From Chitinophagaceae bacterium (GTDB taxonomy: Bacteria > Bacteroidota > Bacteroidia > Chitinophagales > Chitinophagaceae), in contig JAGQWM010000001.1 in the NCBI GenBank assembly GCA_020437365.1, forward strand, positions 1 to 64,000: a DNA stretch of 64,000 nucleotides, in the 5' to 3' direction. The position numbers and the translations under genes are program-made. This document shows positions 34,323 to 43,093 of the stretch, in pieces (position 1 is the first letter of the stretch; every line of letters begins with the position of its first letter). The notes beneath the pieces are model-generated. The model ran no database searches, was not told where the DNA came from, and was given only the letters and a program-made list of their open reading frames with translations.

Positions 34323-35282
34323 TTAGTTTTTTCTTTTCATCACTTTTTCAGCGGCTGCTTCAATATCGCTAATATCCAAGCCATATTTTTTCAATAATTC
34401 CATCGGTGTTCCGCTTTCGCCAAATGTATCTTTTGTGCCTATGTATTCTATCGGCACCGGGTGGTTTTTGGCAGCGCATTGTGCAATGGCATCGCCCATA
34501 CCACCAAAAATATTATGTTCTTCGGCTGTAACGGCGCAGTTTGTTTTTCGTAGAGAAGCCAGAACAGCTTCCTCGTCCAATGGTTTGATAGTATGTATAT
34601 TGATGACTTCTACACTAATGCCTTTAGCTTGCAAATTGGCACCCGCCTGAATGGCATTCCATACCATGTGGCCACAGGCAAAAATGCTAACGTCTGTTCC
34701 TTCGGAAAAATATTGTGCTTTACCGAATTGAAAATCTTCTTCCTTGGTAAACATTGGCCATGAAGGGCGGCCAAAACGTAGATAAACGGGTCCGTCAATA
34801 TTGGCAATAGCTTCAGTTGCGGCTTTGGTTTGTGCATAATCGCAAGGCACTATTACTTTCATGCCGGGCAGCATTTTCATCATGCCGATGTCTTCCAGGA
34901 TTTGGTGGGTGGCTCCGTCTTCGCCAAGTGTAAGCCCGGCGTGTGAGGCACATATTTTTACGTTTTTACCACTGTAAGCAATGGACTGCCGAATTTGATC
35001 ATACACCCTTCCGGTAGAAAAATTGGCAAAAGTAGTTGTAAATGGAATTTTTCCTCCGATAGTCATGCCGGCGGCGATACCCATCATATTGGCTTCGGCA
35101 ATACCTACCTGGAAAAAACGGTCGGGAAATTCTTTCATAAACTGTCCCAGTTTCAAAGAACCGGCCAGGTCGGCAGTCAGCGCTACAATATTTTCATTTT
35201 TACGGGCAGCCGCTACTATACCATCTCCAAAACCACTTCTCGTATCTTTTTTTCCGGTAGATTGAATATCTTTTAATTGCAT
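34323..35282 (-). CDS. Transketolase, C-terminal subunit (split type)
   Basis: This 319-residue half-enzyme has the pyrimidine-binding domain (ENIVALTADLAGSLKLGQF, RFFQVGIAEANMMGIAAGM, HAGLTLGEDGATHQ, GPVYLRFGRPSWP) and the C-terminal domain (EVINIHTIKPLDEEAVL, AEEHNIFGGMGDAIAQ). It pairs with a separate N-terminal (PP-binding) subunit to move two-carbon units in the pentose phosphate pathway. The N-terminal subunit is not adjacent: galE lies upstream and the sigma operon downstream. The promoter lies four bases before the ATG. DXS-type activity is unlikely for a split protein. Confidence 0.88.
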   Translation of the reverse strand: MQLKDIQSTGKKDTRSGFGDGIVAAARKNENIVALTADLAGSLKLGQFMKEFPDRFFQVGIAEANMMGIAAGMTIGGKIPFTTTFANFSTGRVYDQIRQSIAYSGKNVKICASHAGLTLGEDGATHQILEDIGMMKMLPGMKVIVPCDYAQTKAATEAIANIDGPVYLRFGRPSWPMFTKEEDFQFGKAQYFSEGTDVSIFACGHMVWNAIQAGANLQAKGISVEVINIHTIKPLDEEAVLASLRKTNCAVTAEEHNIFGGMGDAIAQCAAKNHPVPIEYIGTKDTFGESGTPMELLKKYGLDISDIEAAAEKVMKRKN

Positions 35283-35286
35283 GGGT

Positions 35287-35294
35287 CAAATTTA
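35287..35294 (-). promoter_or_regulatory. -7 box four bases before the transketolase gene
   Basis: TAAATTTG on the minus strand is followed by ACCC and the ATG (35280-35282). A second TAnnTTTG (TACATTTG, 35301-35308) lies 14 bases upstream and could give a short leader. Confidence 0.5.
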
Positions 35295-35311
35295 TTGTGG
35301 CAAATGTAAGA

Positions 35312-35357
35312 TTCAATGGTGAATAGTCAATAGTCTTCTGTGAATGGTGATTGGTCT
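35312..35357. repeat. Degenerate GTGAATA-type short repeats
   Basis: The segment contains consecutive variants of a 7-base word (CAATGGT, GAATAGT, CAATAGT, then GAATGGT, GATTGGT). Short decaying tracts like this are found between genes in many Bacteroidota. They are not linked to a mobile element here. Confidence 0.45.
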
Positions 35358-35390
35358 TTTGTCAGCCCACACTCTCCGAAGGAGTTTTCA

Positions 35391-36446
35391 TTAATTCAAT
35401 TCTCCTGTTTGGTTTTTAAAAACGGTTTCATCGGCTTTTAAATACAATTCCCATTGCCAGGCGGTTCGCAGAATGTCTTCCAATGAAAATTGTGGTTGCC
35501 ATCCCAGGTTTTTTTTAGCCAAATCGTTATTGGCATAAATGGCTTCTACATCGCCGGGTCTTCTCGGGCCTGTTTTATATTTCAGGGAAACGCCGGTTGT
35601 TTTTTCAAAAGCATGAATGGTTTCCAAAACAGAAATGCCGGTGCCGCTACCAAGGTTCAAAATTTCGCAGGTATTACTCTCTTTGTCCTTCAAATTTTTC
35701 AATGCCAGTGTATGTGCATGTGCCAAATCGCAGACATGAATAAAATCACGGATACAACTTCCGTCGCGGGTCGCATAGTCGGTACCGTTAACAATCATTT
35801 CCGGCAGGCGGCCAATGGCAGTTTGGGTAATAACAGGCACCAGGTTTTGCGGCTTGTCGATGGGCAATTCACCAATGATGGCTTTGGGATGTGCACCCGC
35901 CGGATTGAAATAGCGTAAGAGCACAGCAGATAAACCCGATGCTTTTGAAACCTCATTGACCATTTGTTCTCCCATTTGCTTGGTAAGCCCATACGGCGAT
36001 TGTGCATTTTGTAAAGGTGTAGTTTCCGTTACAGGAATTGTAGTTGCGTTACCATACACCGTACAGGAAGATGAAAAAACAAAACTTTTGGTTTTGAATT
36101 CCTGTACACATTTCAATACATTCAATAAGGAATTGATATTGTTATCAAAATACAGTAATGGATTCTTTACAGATTCTTCTACAGATTTATAAGCCGCAAA
36201 ATGGATAACACCGGCGATGTCGGTATTTTCTAAAAAAATAGCAAATGTATCGTCGTAATTACAGAGGTCAACTTTATAATTTTTGATTTTTTTTCCGGTA
36301 ATTTTTTCAACGCCCAATAAAATTTTAGGATTGGAACGAACATTATTATCAACAGAAATAACGTCGAAGCCATGTTCTATTAAATCTACAATTGTGTGTG
36401 AACCGATATACCCACAACCACCGGTAACTAAAATTTTTTCTGCCAT
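35391..36446 (-). CDS. galE: UDP-glucose 4-epimerase
   Basis: The start is taken at MAEKILVTGGCGYIGSHT (351 residues), because the two Met codons upstream add only MLL. The enzyme has the NAD-binding GGCGYIGSH, DVISVDN, HFAAYKSVEESVKNPL, catalytic SSSCTVYGN and Y-G-L-T-K (YxxxK), NPAGAHP and RDFIHVCDLAHAH, all typical of GalE. It interconverts UDP-glucose and UDP-galactose for surface polysaccharides. It is a single gene, 108 bases from the transketolase gene. Confidence 0.93.
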   Translation of the reverse strand: MAEKILVTGGCGYIGSHTIVDLIEHGFDVISVDNNVRSNPKILLGVEKITGKKIKNYKVDLCNYDDTFAIFLENTDIAGVIHFAAYKSVEESVKNPLLYFDNNINSLLNVLKCVQEFKTKSFVFSSSCTVYGNATTIPVTETTPLQNAQSPYGLTKQMGEQMVNEVSKASGLSAVLLRYFNPAGAHPKAIIGELPIDKPQNLVPVITQTAIGRLPEMIVNGTDYATRDGSCIRDFIHVCDLAHAHTLALKNLKDKESNTCEILNLGSGTGISVLETIHAFEKTTGVSLKYKTGPRRPGDVEAIYANNDLAKKNLGWQPQFSLEDILRTAWQWELYLKADETVFKNQTGELN

Positions 36447-36490
36447 AAGTAGCACAAAAATCAGGCTTTTATTTTAAACAGGATTTCCGC

Positions 36491-37702
36491 TTAGAAAAGT
36501 ATTACAATATGATACACACCGGCAGCCAATAAAGCACTTACGGGAATGGTTAAAATCCATGCCCAAAGGAGGTTAATGGTTACGCCCCAACGAACAGCAG
36601 ATAAACGTTTGGTAGCACCTACACCCATAATTGCACCGGTGATGGTATGCGTAGTACTGACCGGAATCCGCAATGCTTCGGTGATAAATAAGGTAACAGC
36701 ACCGGCAGTTTCGGCGGCCACTCCTTCGAAGGGTGTAACTTTCGTAATTTTTGTGCCCATGGTTTTGACAATCTTCCAACCGCCACTCATGGTACCCAAA
36801 CCAATGGCGGTATAACAAGCAATAGGCACCCAGTTTGGCATTTGGCCAAATTCAGTGATCGAACCTCCCGCAATCAACGCCGCTGTGATGATACCCATAA
36901 CTTTTTGTGCATCATTTCCTCCATGCCCAATACTGAAAGCAGCAGATGAAATAAGTTGTAACCGCTTGAACCAATGATTGGAACGGTGTGCATTAAGTGT
37001 ACTCAGGTATAAGGAGAATACAGACATAACCGTCAATACCAATGCCAATAACAACCATTTAAAGTTTTTGGTATAAAATATAACCTGCCAGATATAAGCA
37101 TCGTAATGTGTTTTACCGGCCAGGAATTCCCGGTTGAATTCTAATTTGAAAGCAAGAAAAATAACAACTACGACAAGGATGCCAATGGGAAATATTTTCG
37201 ATCGAAAACCTTTCTTAAAGGAACTGAGAAACCAGAGCGACATGATAAATGCCATGAGCATTCCAATCAAAGGTGCTAGGAAAATGAAACTGGCAGTTTT
37301 GATAATGATAGGTGAGCTGATAGCACTGAATCCGCCACTGGCAATAGCCGCACCGGCAAATCCTCCTATTAATGTATGTGATGAAGAGGAAGGAATGCCC
37401 AGCCACCAAGTGAGTAAATTCCAAAGTATGGCAGCAATTAGACCCGCAAAAATAACCGTCATCATATCGCCACCGGCCAGTTTATCGGGATGAACGGTTT
37501 TGGAAACCGTATCAGCTACACCATGGTCTTTGAAAATAAAATACGCTAATGAATTAAATAATGCCGCCCATAAAACCGCCTGGAATGGCGTCAGTACTTT
37601 GGTGGATACAACGGTGGCAATAGAATTGGCCGCATCATGAAAGCCATTGATAAAATCAAATAAAAGAGCCAGGATAATAATGGTGATTAGAAAAGTTGTC
37701 AT
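36491..37702 (-). CDS. PiT-family inorganic phosphate transporter
   Basis: This 403-residue permease has about ten membrane helices. The duplicated PiT signature is visible as FINGFHDAANSIATVVSTKVLTPFQAV near the N-terminus and SIGHGGNDAQKVMGIITAALIAGG in the middle. STHTITGAIMGVGATKRL near the end is also conserved. It imports phosphate with protons (or sodium). It follows the DUF47 protein, its usual accessory partner, by 59 bases on the same strand. No Pho-box-like repeat was recognised. Confidence 0.92.
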   Translation of the reverse strand: MTTFLITIIILALLFDFINGFHDAANSIATVVSTKVLTPFQAVLWAALFNSLAYFIFKDHGVADTVSKTVHPDKLAGGDMMTVIFAGLIAAILWNLLTWWLGIPSSSSHTLIGGFAGAAIASGGFSAISSPIIIKTASFIFLAPLIGMLMAFIMSLWFLSSFKKGFRSKIFPIGILVVVVIFLAFKLEFNREFLAGKTHYDAYIWQVIFYTKNFKWLLLALVLTVMSVFSLYLSTLNAHRSNHWFKRLQLISSAAFSIGHGGNDAQKVMGIITAALIAGGSITEFGQMPNWVPIACYTAIGLGTMSGGWKIVKTMGTKITKVTPFEGVAAETAGAVTLFITEALRIPVSTTHTITGAIMGVGATKRLSAVRWGVTINLLWAWILTIPVSALLAAGVYHIVILF

Positions 37703-37761
37703 ACTATTTTTTGCAGATTAGTCAATGTGTATTTATGTAATCTTGTCGTTTGCATCAGCCA

Positions 37762-38409
37762 TTAAGCATATTTGATAAGAATGGATTCAATAACATTGCT
37801 TACATCTTCACATTTGTCGGTTACGATTTCCATAACCTGGTATATTTCTCTTTTCTTGATGACCTCTTTGGCATCAGGTTCGGTTTCAAAAAGTTTTTCA
37901 ATACTAAAATCAAAAGCATCATCACCCTGGTTTTCAATACTATTAATTTTGACCAGTGCTTCTCTCATTTTTTGCATTTTTTTCATGTCACGCAGTTCTG
38001 TAACGGCAATGCGTACCTGCTCTGCACCTTGTTCTATCAGGTCGGCGAATTTTTGCATGCCGGTATCATTGGGGTCAACATGATAAAAATTTATTTTCTT
38101 TCCGGCAGCGTATATATAATCCGCTACATCATCCAGCGAACTGGCGAGGTAATGAATGTCTTCCCTGTCGAATGGTGTAATGAAATTGCGGCCTAATTCT
38201 GTAAAAACTTTATGCGTATAATCATCATTTTCATGCTCCAAATCTTTTAATTCTTTGATGAGGATGCCTCTTTGATCAAAATCGGGTTCAGCCACAACTT
38301 TTTTGAGCAGGCTACCCATTTTGGCTACATTGTTAGCTACATTTTCAAATAGTTCAAAAAATGTTTTGTTCTTGGGCATGAAAATTTTCAGGAAAGATTG
38401 TAGTGCCAT
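37762..38409 (-). CDS. DUF47 (PhoU-like) Pit accessory protein
   Basis: This 215-residue helical cytoplasmic protein has the PhoU-like D-D pattern of DUF47: DLEHENDDYTHKVFTELGRNFITPFDREDIHYLASSLDDVADYIYAAGKKI, then IENQGDDAFDFSIEKLFE and IYQVMEIVTDKCEDVSNVIESILIK. The paired acidic helices bind metal ions in PhoU. It is the first gene of the DUF47-PiT phosphate operon. Its likely role is to control the transporter. Confidence 0.92.
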   Translation of the reverse strand: MALQSFLKIFMPKNKTFFELFENVANNVAKMGSLLKKVVAEPDFDQRGILIKELKDLEHENDDYTHKVFTELGRNFITPFDREDIHYLASSLDDVADYIYAAGKKINFYHVDPNDTGMQKFADLIEQGAEQVRIAVTELRDMKKMQKMREALVKINSIENQGDDAFDFSIEKLFETEPDAKEVIKKREIYQVMEIVTDKCEDVSNVIESILIKYA

Positions 38410-38428
38410 TGGTTTAGTTTTAGTCTGT

Positions 38429-38436
38429 CAAAAATA
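38429..38436 (-). promoter_or_regulatory. -7 box of the DUF47-PiT operon
   Basis: TATTTTTG on the minus strand, 19 bases before the ATG at 38409; a CTTTC element lies about 21 bases further upstream. Confidence 0.45.
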
Positions 38437-38782
38437 AACTCGGTGTTTATATTTACGAAAGTTATTTTCAATTGCCAGCAGGGTTTATCCCTCCACTTTC
38501 GTTATAAGGTTTTAAAATTAAGGCTATCATCCGACTTCGACGCCAATATCCTTTTATTTTTTTAAAATTTTGCTAAATAATCGATTTGTATGTGGTACAT
38601 GATTTCAATTTGATGTTTTGCAAATTCACAAATGGTATAATTGTGCAGGCAACGATTATCTTCAGCTTTAAACATTGCAAAGTCAATCAAACGCAATAAA
38701 TTTTTTCAGGCAGACAGCGAATCCGGGATCCGAATCGTCCTATGCAACAATAGATTAACTGGCTTTTTCGGGAAAGCCTTCC

Positions 38783-38790
38783 TAACTTTG
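38783..38790 (+). promoter_or_regulatory. -7 box of the 753-residue secreted protein gene
   Basis: TAACTTTG, 12 bases before the ATG at 38803. It shows that the frame upstream of 38803 is not translated. Confidence 0.55.
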
Positions 38791-38802
38791 CAACATTGCC
38801 TT

Positions 38803-41064
38803 ATGATGAAATATGTAAAATATTATATTGTTTGTTTATTTCTTCTGTCTGCTCAATTCATTTCAGCACAAGGATTGAGCGTTTCAGATACGCTGACTAT
38901 TCCGGCCAATTTCAAACCCGAATTCAAGCGGCAGTTGAATCATGACAAAATAGATGCGGAGCAAAAAAGGATTTTAGCATCAGACGGCAAAGCCGATAGT
39001 TTTTTCAATATTTCAGATAATGAAGAAATTAACTATCTCGCTACACAGGCATTGACAAAAAAAGTAGATGTATTACAATATTTAATTGAAACCGATACTT
39101 TACTCGACCATCGCCTGAAAGTAAAATATTTATATGGCCTCGAAAGTGTGTTGAAATATTTTTCGCTTGCATCGCAACTTACTACCGATAAAAAAGTCAA
39201 CCCGGTAGGTTTGCCCATTATTATTCGTTCTTATGAAGAATGTGTCAATCAAGATAAAATACACCAATCCATTGAACCCATAATAGAAAAACTACCTTAC
39301 GATGTGGGTATTGCCGTATTGGGTGCCGATATTTTTGAAAATAATAAGGGTTATACCGATGCCAGAAATAACCTGGTGTTGAAATTCTGCACATTGCATC
39401 CGGAAAAAATGTTGGCTACACTGATGGATAATCCGGGCATGCCATTTGCCGACAGTCTTGTTCGGGCAATCGACAAAATGAAATTTGCCAAACAATTATA
39501 CGATTACTCGCAAGCCAATAATTCATTGGGCCGCATCATCAGAAGTATCAATGATGATAAATTTATTCGTACAATTGTGCAGATGGCCAAGAGCAGAAGC
39601 GGCCAACAATATTTCCCTTTTCTCGACAATATTGTCAGTGGAAAACTCACTATCGCCGATATAGATGAAGTAAAAAATGATTCCTTATTGTATTATCGGT
39701 TGTTGGTAAAAACAGAAATGGATTATGCCGGCCGTTTGTTGAATAAAGACACGGCATTTGAATATAAATCATTATCGAAACGATTAGTGGATAAAGCCAA
39801 AGCCAGTTTTGTCAATATCATCAACGGATTGCATACTGAAGCAGCAAGTGTCCGATTCAAATGTATTCAACCATTGACGGCAGAAGAATTGTATTACCTC
39901 GCTGTTTCTTCTGATGGTTCTATTTATACTTCCAGTTTTGTGAAAGGTGTATTTCCATTGATGATGAAGAAAATTAATTACCGTGGCGATTCTTTATTAA
40001 TGTTATTGCATTTCGATAAATACCGCAAGTTTATCAAAATGTCGGCCGGCTTCAATACATTGAGTACCTTTTTAAGTTCATTTCCACAACCACAAAACCC
40101 CGGCGAAGAGAGTTATGCGGAAAAGCTGATGAAAGCTTTTGTAGGCAAATTAGAACAAGGCGATGGCCTGGAAGATGGTGTAGATGTAGCGGATTCTTAT
40201 GCCAGCATTGAAGAATCCATCAAACCATTGGCAGTGCAAATGCTCAAAAATGTAGAAGATAATTATGAACGCAATAAAAAAGCCGGCAATAAAAGAGGCA
40301 TGGCCATTTATAATATTTTACGCAATCTTTTTCTTTCTGCCGATACAGCCAATCATGTTGATTTGACTAAAGTGCTGGGCATTCCACCTATTTATGAAAT
40401 GCCTTATAAATCATTGGTCAATAAAAACGGACAAGTCGTGATGCAAGTCTTTTTTTATGGCGATAAAGACGGACAAGGAATTTTCAGGGGTTTTGTGCGA
40501 ATGTTTCAAAACCGTAATTGGCAAATTGATGAATCGAATAAACAATGGGTAAAAATTACATCGGCCAACGGAAAGCCGGTTATCATTTTTGCCAATAGGG
40601 CATTGCCGGAAGAACTGGGCGAAGATGAACAAGCCCAAAAAGCTTTGCACAAATACATGGAACAAAATCAACTATTCCCAACCGTTACCATTCACCGCGG
40701 GCATAGTTATTATGCCGATGCCACCATCAGCCAGATGTTTCCCAGTTCCAAAATAGTTTTTCTCGGTTCCTGTGGCGGTTATCATCTCATTCATGATGTA
40801 TTGGCCAAAGCCGACGATGCACATATCATTGCTTCCAAACAAATTGGTGCTACTGAAGTCAACCGGCCGTTTTTTCAATTGCTGGCTGATAAAGTACGGA
40901 CAGGTCAAAACATCGATTGGATTCCTTTTTGGGAAGAATTAGATAGAATGGTGGCGGCCCGTGAGTTTGAAGATTATATACCGCCGTATAAAAACCTGGG
41001 AGCTTTATTTATCAAGGCATATAAAATTGCCATGGGTGAAGAAGCAGAACCCAAATCCTTTTAA
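38803..41064 (+). CDS. Large exported protein of unknown function with a possible caspase-like C-terminal dyad
   Basis: I start this at ATG 38803, after a -7 box and directly before a signal peptide (MMKYVKYYIVCLFLLSAQFISAQ); the frame is open 54 codons further upstream but is non-coding there. The 753-residue protein is mostly helical up to about residue 570, with repeat-like segments. The C-terminal ~150 residues look like an alpha/beta domain: VMQVFFYGDKDGQGIFRGFV, PVIIFAN, then TVTIHRGHSYY (H631, H634) and KIVFLGSCGGYH (C657). His-Gly/Ser and Cys-Gly ends of adjacent strands recall clan-CD peptidases (caspase, gingipain, CHAT). The 23-residue spacing is short. Otherwise unrecognised. Confidence 0.6.
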   Translation: MMKYVKYYIVCLFLLSAQFISAQGLSVSDTLTIPANFKPEFKRQLNHDKIDAEQKRILASDGKADSFFNISDNEEINYLATQALTKKVDVLQYLIETDTLLDHRLKVKYLYGLESVLKYFSLASQLTTDKKVNPVGLPIIIRSYEECVNQDKIHQSIEPIIEKLPYDVGIAVLGADIFENNKGYTDARNNLVLKFCTLHPEKMLATLMDNPGMPFADSLVRAIDKMKFAKQLYDYSQANNSLGRIIRSINDDKFIRTIVQMAKSRSGQQYFPFLDNIVSGKLTIADIDEVKNDSLLYYRLLVKTEMDYAGRLLNKDTAFEYKSLSKRLVDKAKASFVNIINGLHTEAASVRFKCIQPLTAEELYYLAVSSDGSIYTSSFVKGVFPLMMKKINYRGDSLLMLLHFDKYRKFIKMSAGFNTLSTFLSSFPQPQNPGEESYAEKLMKAFVGKLEQGDGLEDGVDVADSYASIEESIKPLAVQMLKNVEDNYERNKKAGNKRGMAIYNILRNLFLSADTANHVDLTKVLGIPPIYEMPYKSLVNKNGQVVMQVFFYGDKDGQGIFRGFVRMFQNRNWQIDESNKQWVKITSANGKPVIIFANRALPEELGEDEQAQKALHKYMEQNQLFPTVTIHRGHSYYADATISQMFPSSKIVFLGSCGGYHLIHDVLAKADDAHIIASKQIGATEVNRPFFQLLADKVRTGQNIDWIPFWEELDRMVAAREFEDYIPPYKNLGALFIKAYKIAMGEEAEPKSF

Positions 41065-41079
41065 TCGCTTTCTTCTTTC

Positions 41080-41087
41080 TACATTTG
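41080..41087 (+). promoter_or_regulatory. -7 box of the ABC exporter gene
   Basis: TACATTTG, 32 bases before the TTG start at 41120. Confidence 0.45.
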
Positions 41088-41119
41088 TCAGAGTCTTTCA
41101 TCGAAAACATTGAAACAAA

Positions 41120-42877
41120 TTGTCGGGCGAATCAACAAAAATTTCTTTTGATTTTTCATTATTGCGTAGGGTATTTCAGTATACAAAACCTTACAGGAAG
41201 AAATTTGCTCTCTCCGTTGTGCTGGCCATATTATTGGCATTGTTTACACCGCTTCGGCCGTTATTAATTCAAATAACCGTCAACCAATATATTGCCAACG
41301 CATTGGCCGATATGCTGGTAAAAATTACCTTGATTCAAATCGGTATGATATTGATAGAAACTGCCATCCGGTTTTTATTTACTTATACCACTGCATTGCT
41401 CGGACAATCTGTGGTGCATGATTTGCGAGTCAATACGTATAAAAAAATATTGAACCTGAATTTGTCACAATTTGACAAAACACCGATTGGTACATTAACA
41501 ACAAGAACAATTAATGACATCGAATCTGTCAATAATATTTTTTCTGACGGGCTTATTCCCATCATTGCCGATTTATTGTCTATCGTTTGTGTATTGGTCT
41601 ATATGTTTTGGAGCGATTGGCAACTGACACTCATTGCATTGATTCCTTTCCCGTTGATTTTGATAGCCACATATTATTTTAAAGAAAGCATTAATAAATC
41701 ATTTATAAAAGTTAGGAATGCCGTTGCCAGGTTAAATGCTTTTGTACAGGAACATTTGACAGGTATGTCAGTCGTGCAGGCATTTGCAGCAGAAAAAAGG
41801 GAATTTGAAAAATTTAAACTTATCAATAAAGACCACCGTAATGCAAATATCAAAGCCATCTTTGCCTATTCTGTTTTCTTTCCGGTGGTTGAAATAATTT
41901 CTGCCTTATCCATTGGCCTGATTGTTTGGTATGGTGCGGGCCAGCGAACCGAAGCCGGAACCATCATTTCTTTTATTCTTTGTTTGAATTTATTGTTTCG
42001 CCCTTTACGAATGCTGGCCGATAAATTCAATGTATTGCAAATGGGCATTATTGCCAGTGAAAGGGTTTTTAAAATTATGGACATCAAAGATGTAATGACA
42101 GATGATGGCCAATATGTACCCTTGCAGGTAAAAGGAAAAATTATTTTCGATGATGTTAGTTTCGCTTATACAGCAGATAAAGAAGTATTAAAACATATTT
42201 CTTTTGCAGCGCAACCCGGCGAAACCATCGCCATCGTCGGGCATACGGGTAGTGGCAAAAGCACCATCGTCAGTTTATTAAATCGTTTGTACCCGATTCG
42301 GCATGGACAAATTTCCATCGATGATGTCAATATAGAAGATTTTCAATTGGATGCTTTGCGCAGAAATATCGGCGTTGTATTGCAGGATGTTTTTTTATTC
42401 TCCGGCTCGGTAATGGAAAATATTACTATGCGTAACCCTGCTATTTCAAAAGAAAGAGTAGTGGAAGCTGCCAAAATGATTGATATGCATGATTTCATAA
42501 TGCAATTGCCCAATGGCTACGATTATAATGTAATGGAAAGAGGTGCCACATTATCGTTGGGACAACGGCAACTGTTGTCATTCATTCGAGCCATGTTGTA
42601 TAAACCTTCAATTCTTGTGTTAGATGAAGCCACTTCTTCTGTTGATTCCGAAAGTGAGAGGTTGATTCAAAAAGCGATTGATAAACTGATTGAAGGCCGA
42701 ACCTCTATTGTCATTGCCCACCGGCTTTCTACCATTCGAAAAGCCAGCCGCATTATCGTGTTGGATAAAGGCGAAATCAAAGAAATGGGCACCCACGATG
42801 AATTGATGCAAGCCGGCGGATTTTATACTCGTTTGCACGACTTGCAATTCCATAAAAATCATGTCGGCGAATCGTGA
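41120..42877 (+). CDS. ABC exporter, fused membrane and ATPase domains (MsbA-like; TTG start)
   Basis: This is a 585-residue half-transporter. The membrane domain (about 15-310) has six helices and the coupling segment NAFVQEHLTGMSVVQAFAAE. The ATPase domain has Walker A GHTGSGKST, Q-loop GVVLQDVFLFSGSV, signature LSLGQRQLL (in place of LSGGQ), Walker B ILVLDEATSSVD and H-loop IAHRLSTI. It would flip lipids or drugs across the inner membrane. The only start that gives a full first helix is TTG at 41120. The gene stands alone between a secreted protein gene and the ATP synthase genes. Confidence 0.88.
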   Translation: MSGESTKISFDFSLLRRVFQYTKPYRKKFALSVVLAILLALFTPLRPLLIQITVNQYIANALADMLVKITLIQIGMILIETAIRFLFTYTTALLGQSVVHDLRVNTYKKILNLNLSQFDKTPIGTLTTRTINDIESVNNIFSDGLIPIIADLLSIVCVLVYMFWSDWQLTLIALIPFPLILIATYYFKESINKSFIKVRNAVARLNAFVQEHLTGMSVVQAFAAEKREFEKFKLINKDHRNANIKAIFAYSVFFPVVEIISALSIGLIVWYGAGQRTEAGTIISFILCLNLLFRPLRMLADKFNVLQMGIIASERVFKIMDIKDVMTDDGQYVPLQVKGKIIFDDVSFAYTADKEVLKHISFAAQPGETIAIVGHTGSGKSTIVSLLNRLYPIRHGQISIDDVNIEDFQLDALRRNIGVVLQDVFLFSGSVMENITMRNPAISKERVVEAAKMIDMHDFIMQLPNGYDYNVMERGATLSLGQRQLLSFIRAMLYKPSILVLDEATSSVDSESERLIQKAIDKLIEGRTSIVIAHRLSTIRKASRIIVLDKGEIKEMGTHDELMQAGGFYTRLHDLQFHKNHVGES

Positions 42878-43065
42878 AAAATAAACATGAAAAATCCTGC
42901 AAATGGGTTTTAAATGCTTGCAAACCAATAGGAAAAACAAATTTTAACCGACAGTGAAATGTGAGGCTAATCCGCTAAAATTTATAGATTTTTATACGGC
43001 GGAATAAAAACTGATATTTTTTTCAAATTCCTTTCATTCAAGGCAGGTTTTCACCCCTGCATCCT

Positions 43066-43073
43066 TATCTTTG
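43066..43073 (+). promoter_or_regulatory. -7 box of the ATP synthase operon
   Basis: TATCTTTG, 20 bases before the atpB start. The 216-base gap upstream holds no other supported feature. Confidence 0.55.
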
Positions 43074-43093
43074 CGCCAAATTTCGAAGCAGGT

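Larger units (their letters stand above)
38410..38802. other. 393-base divergent intergenic region
   Basis: It holds promoters on both sides, listed separately, and a short hairpin (AGGG-TTTAT-CCCT, near 38480-38492). The rest is A+T-rich with no frame, RNA gene or repeat that I can support. Confidence 0.5.

Noticed and set aside
38641-38802. 54-codon N-terminal extension of the 753-residue secreted protein
   Set aside because: It lies upstream of the TAACTTTG promoter box and would bury the signal peptide inside the protein.
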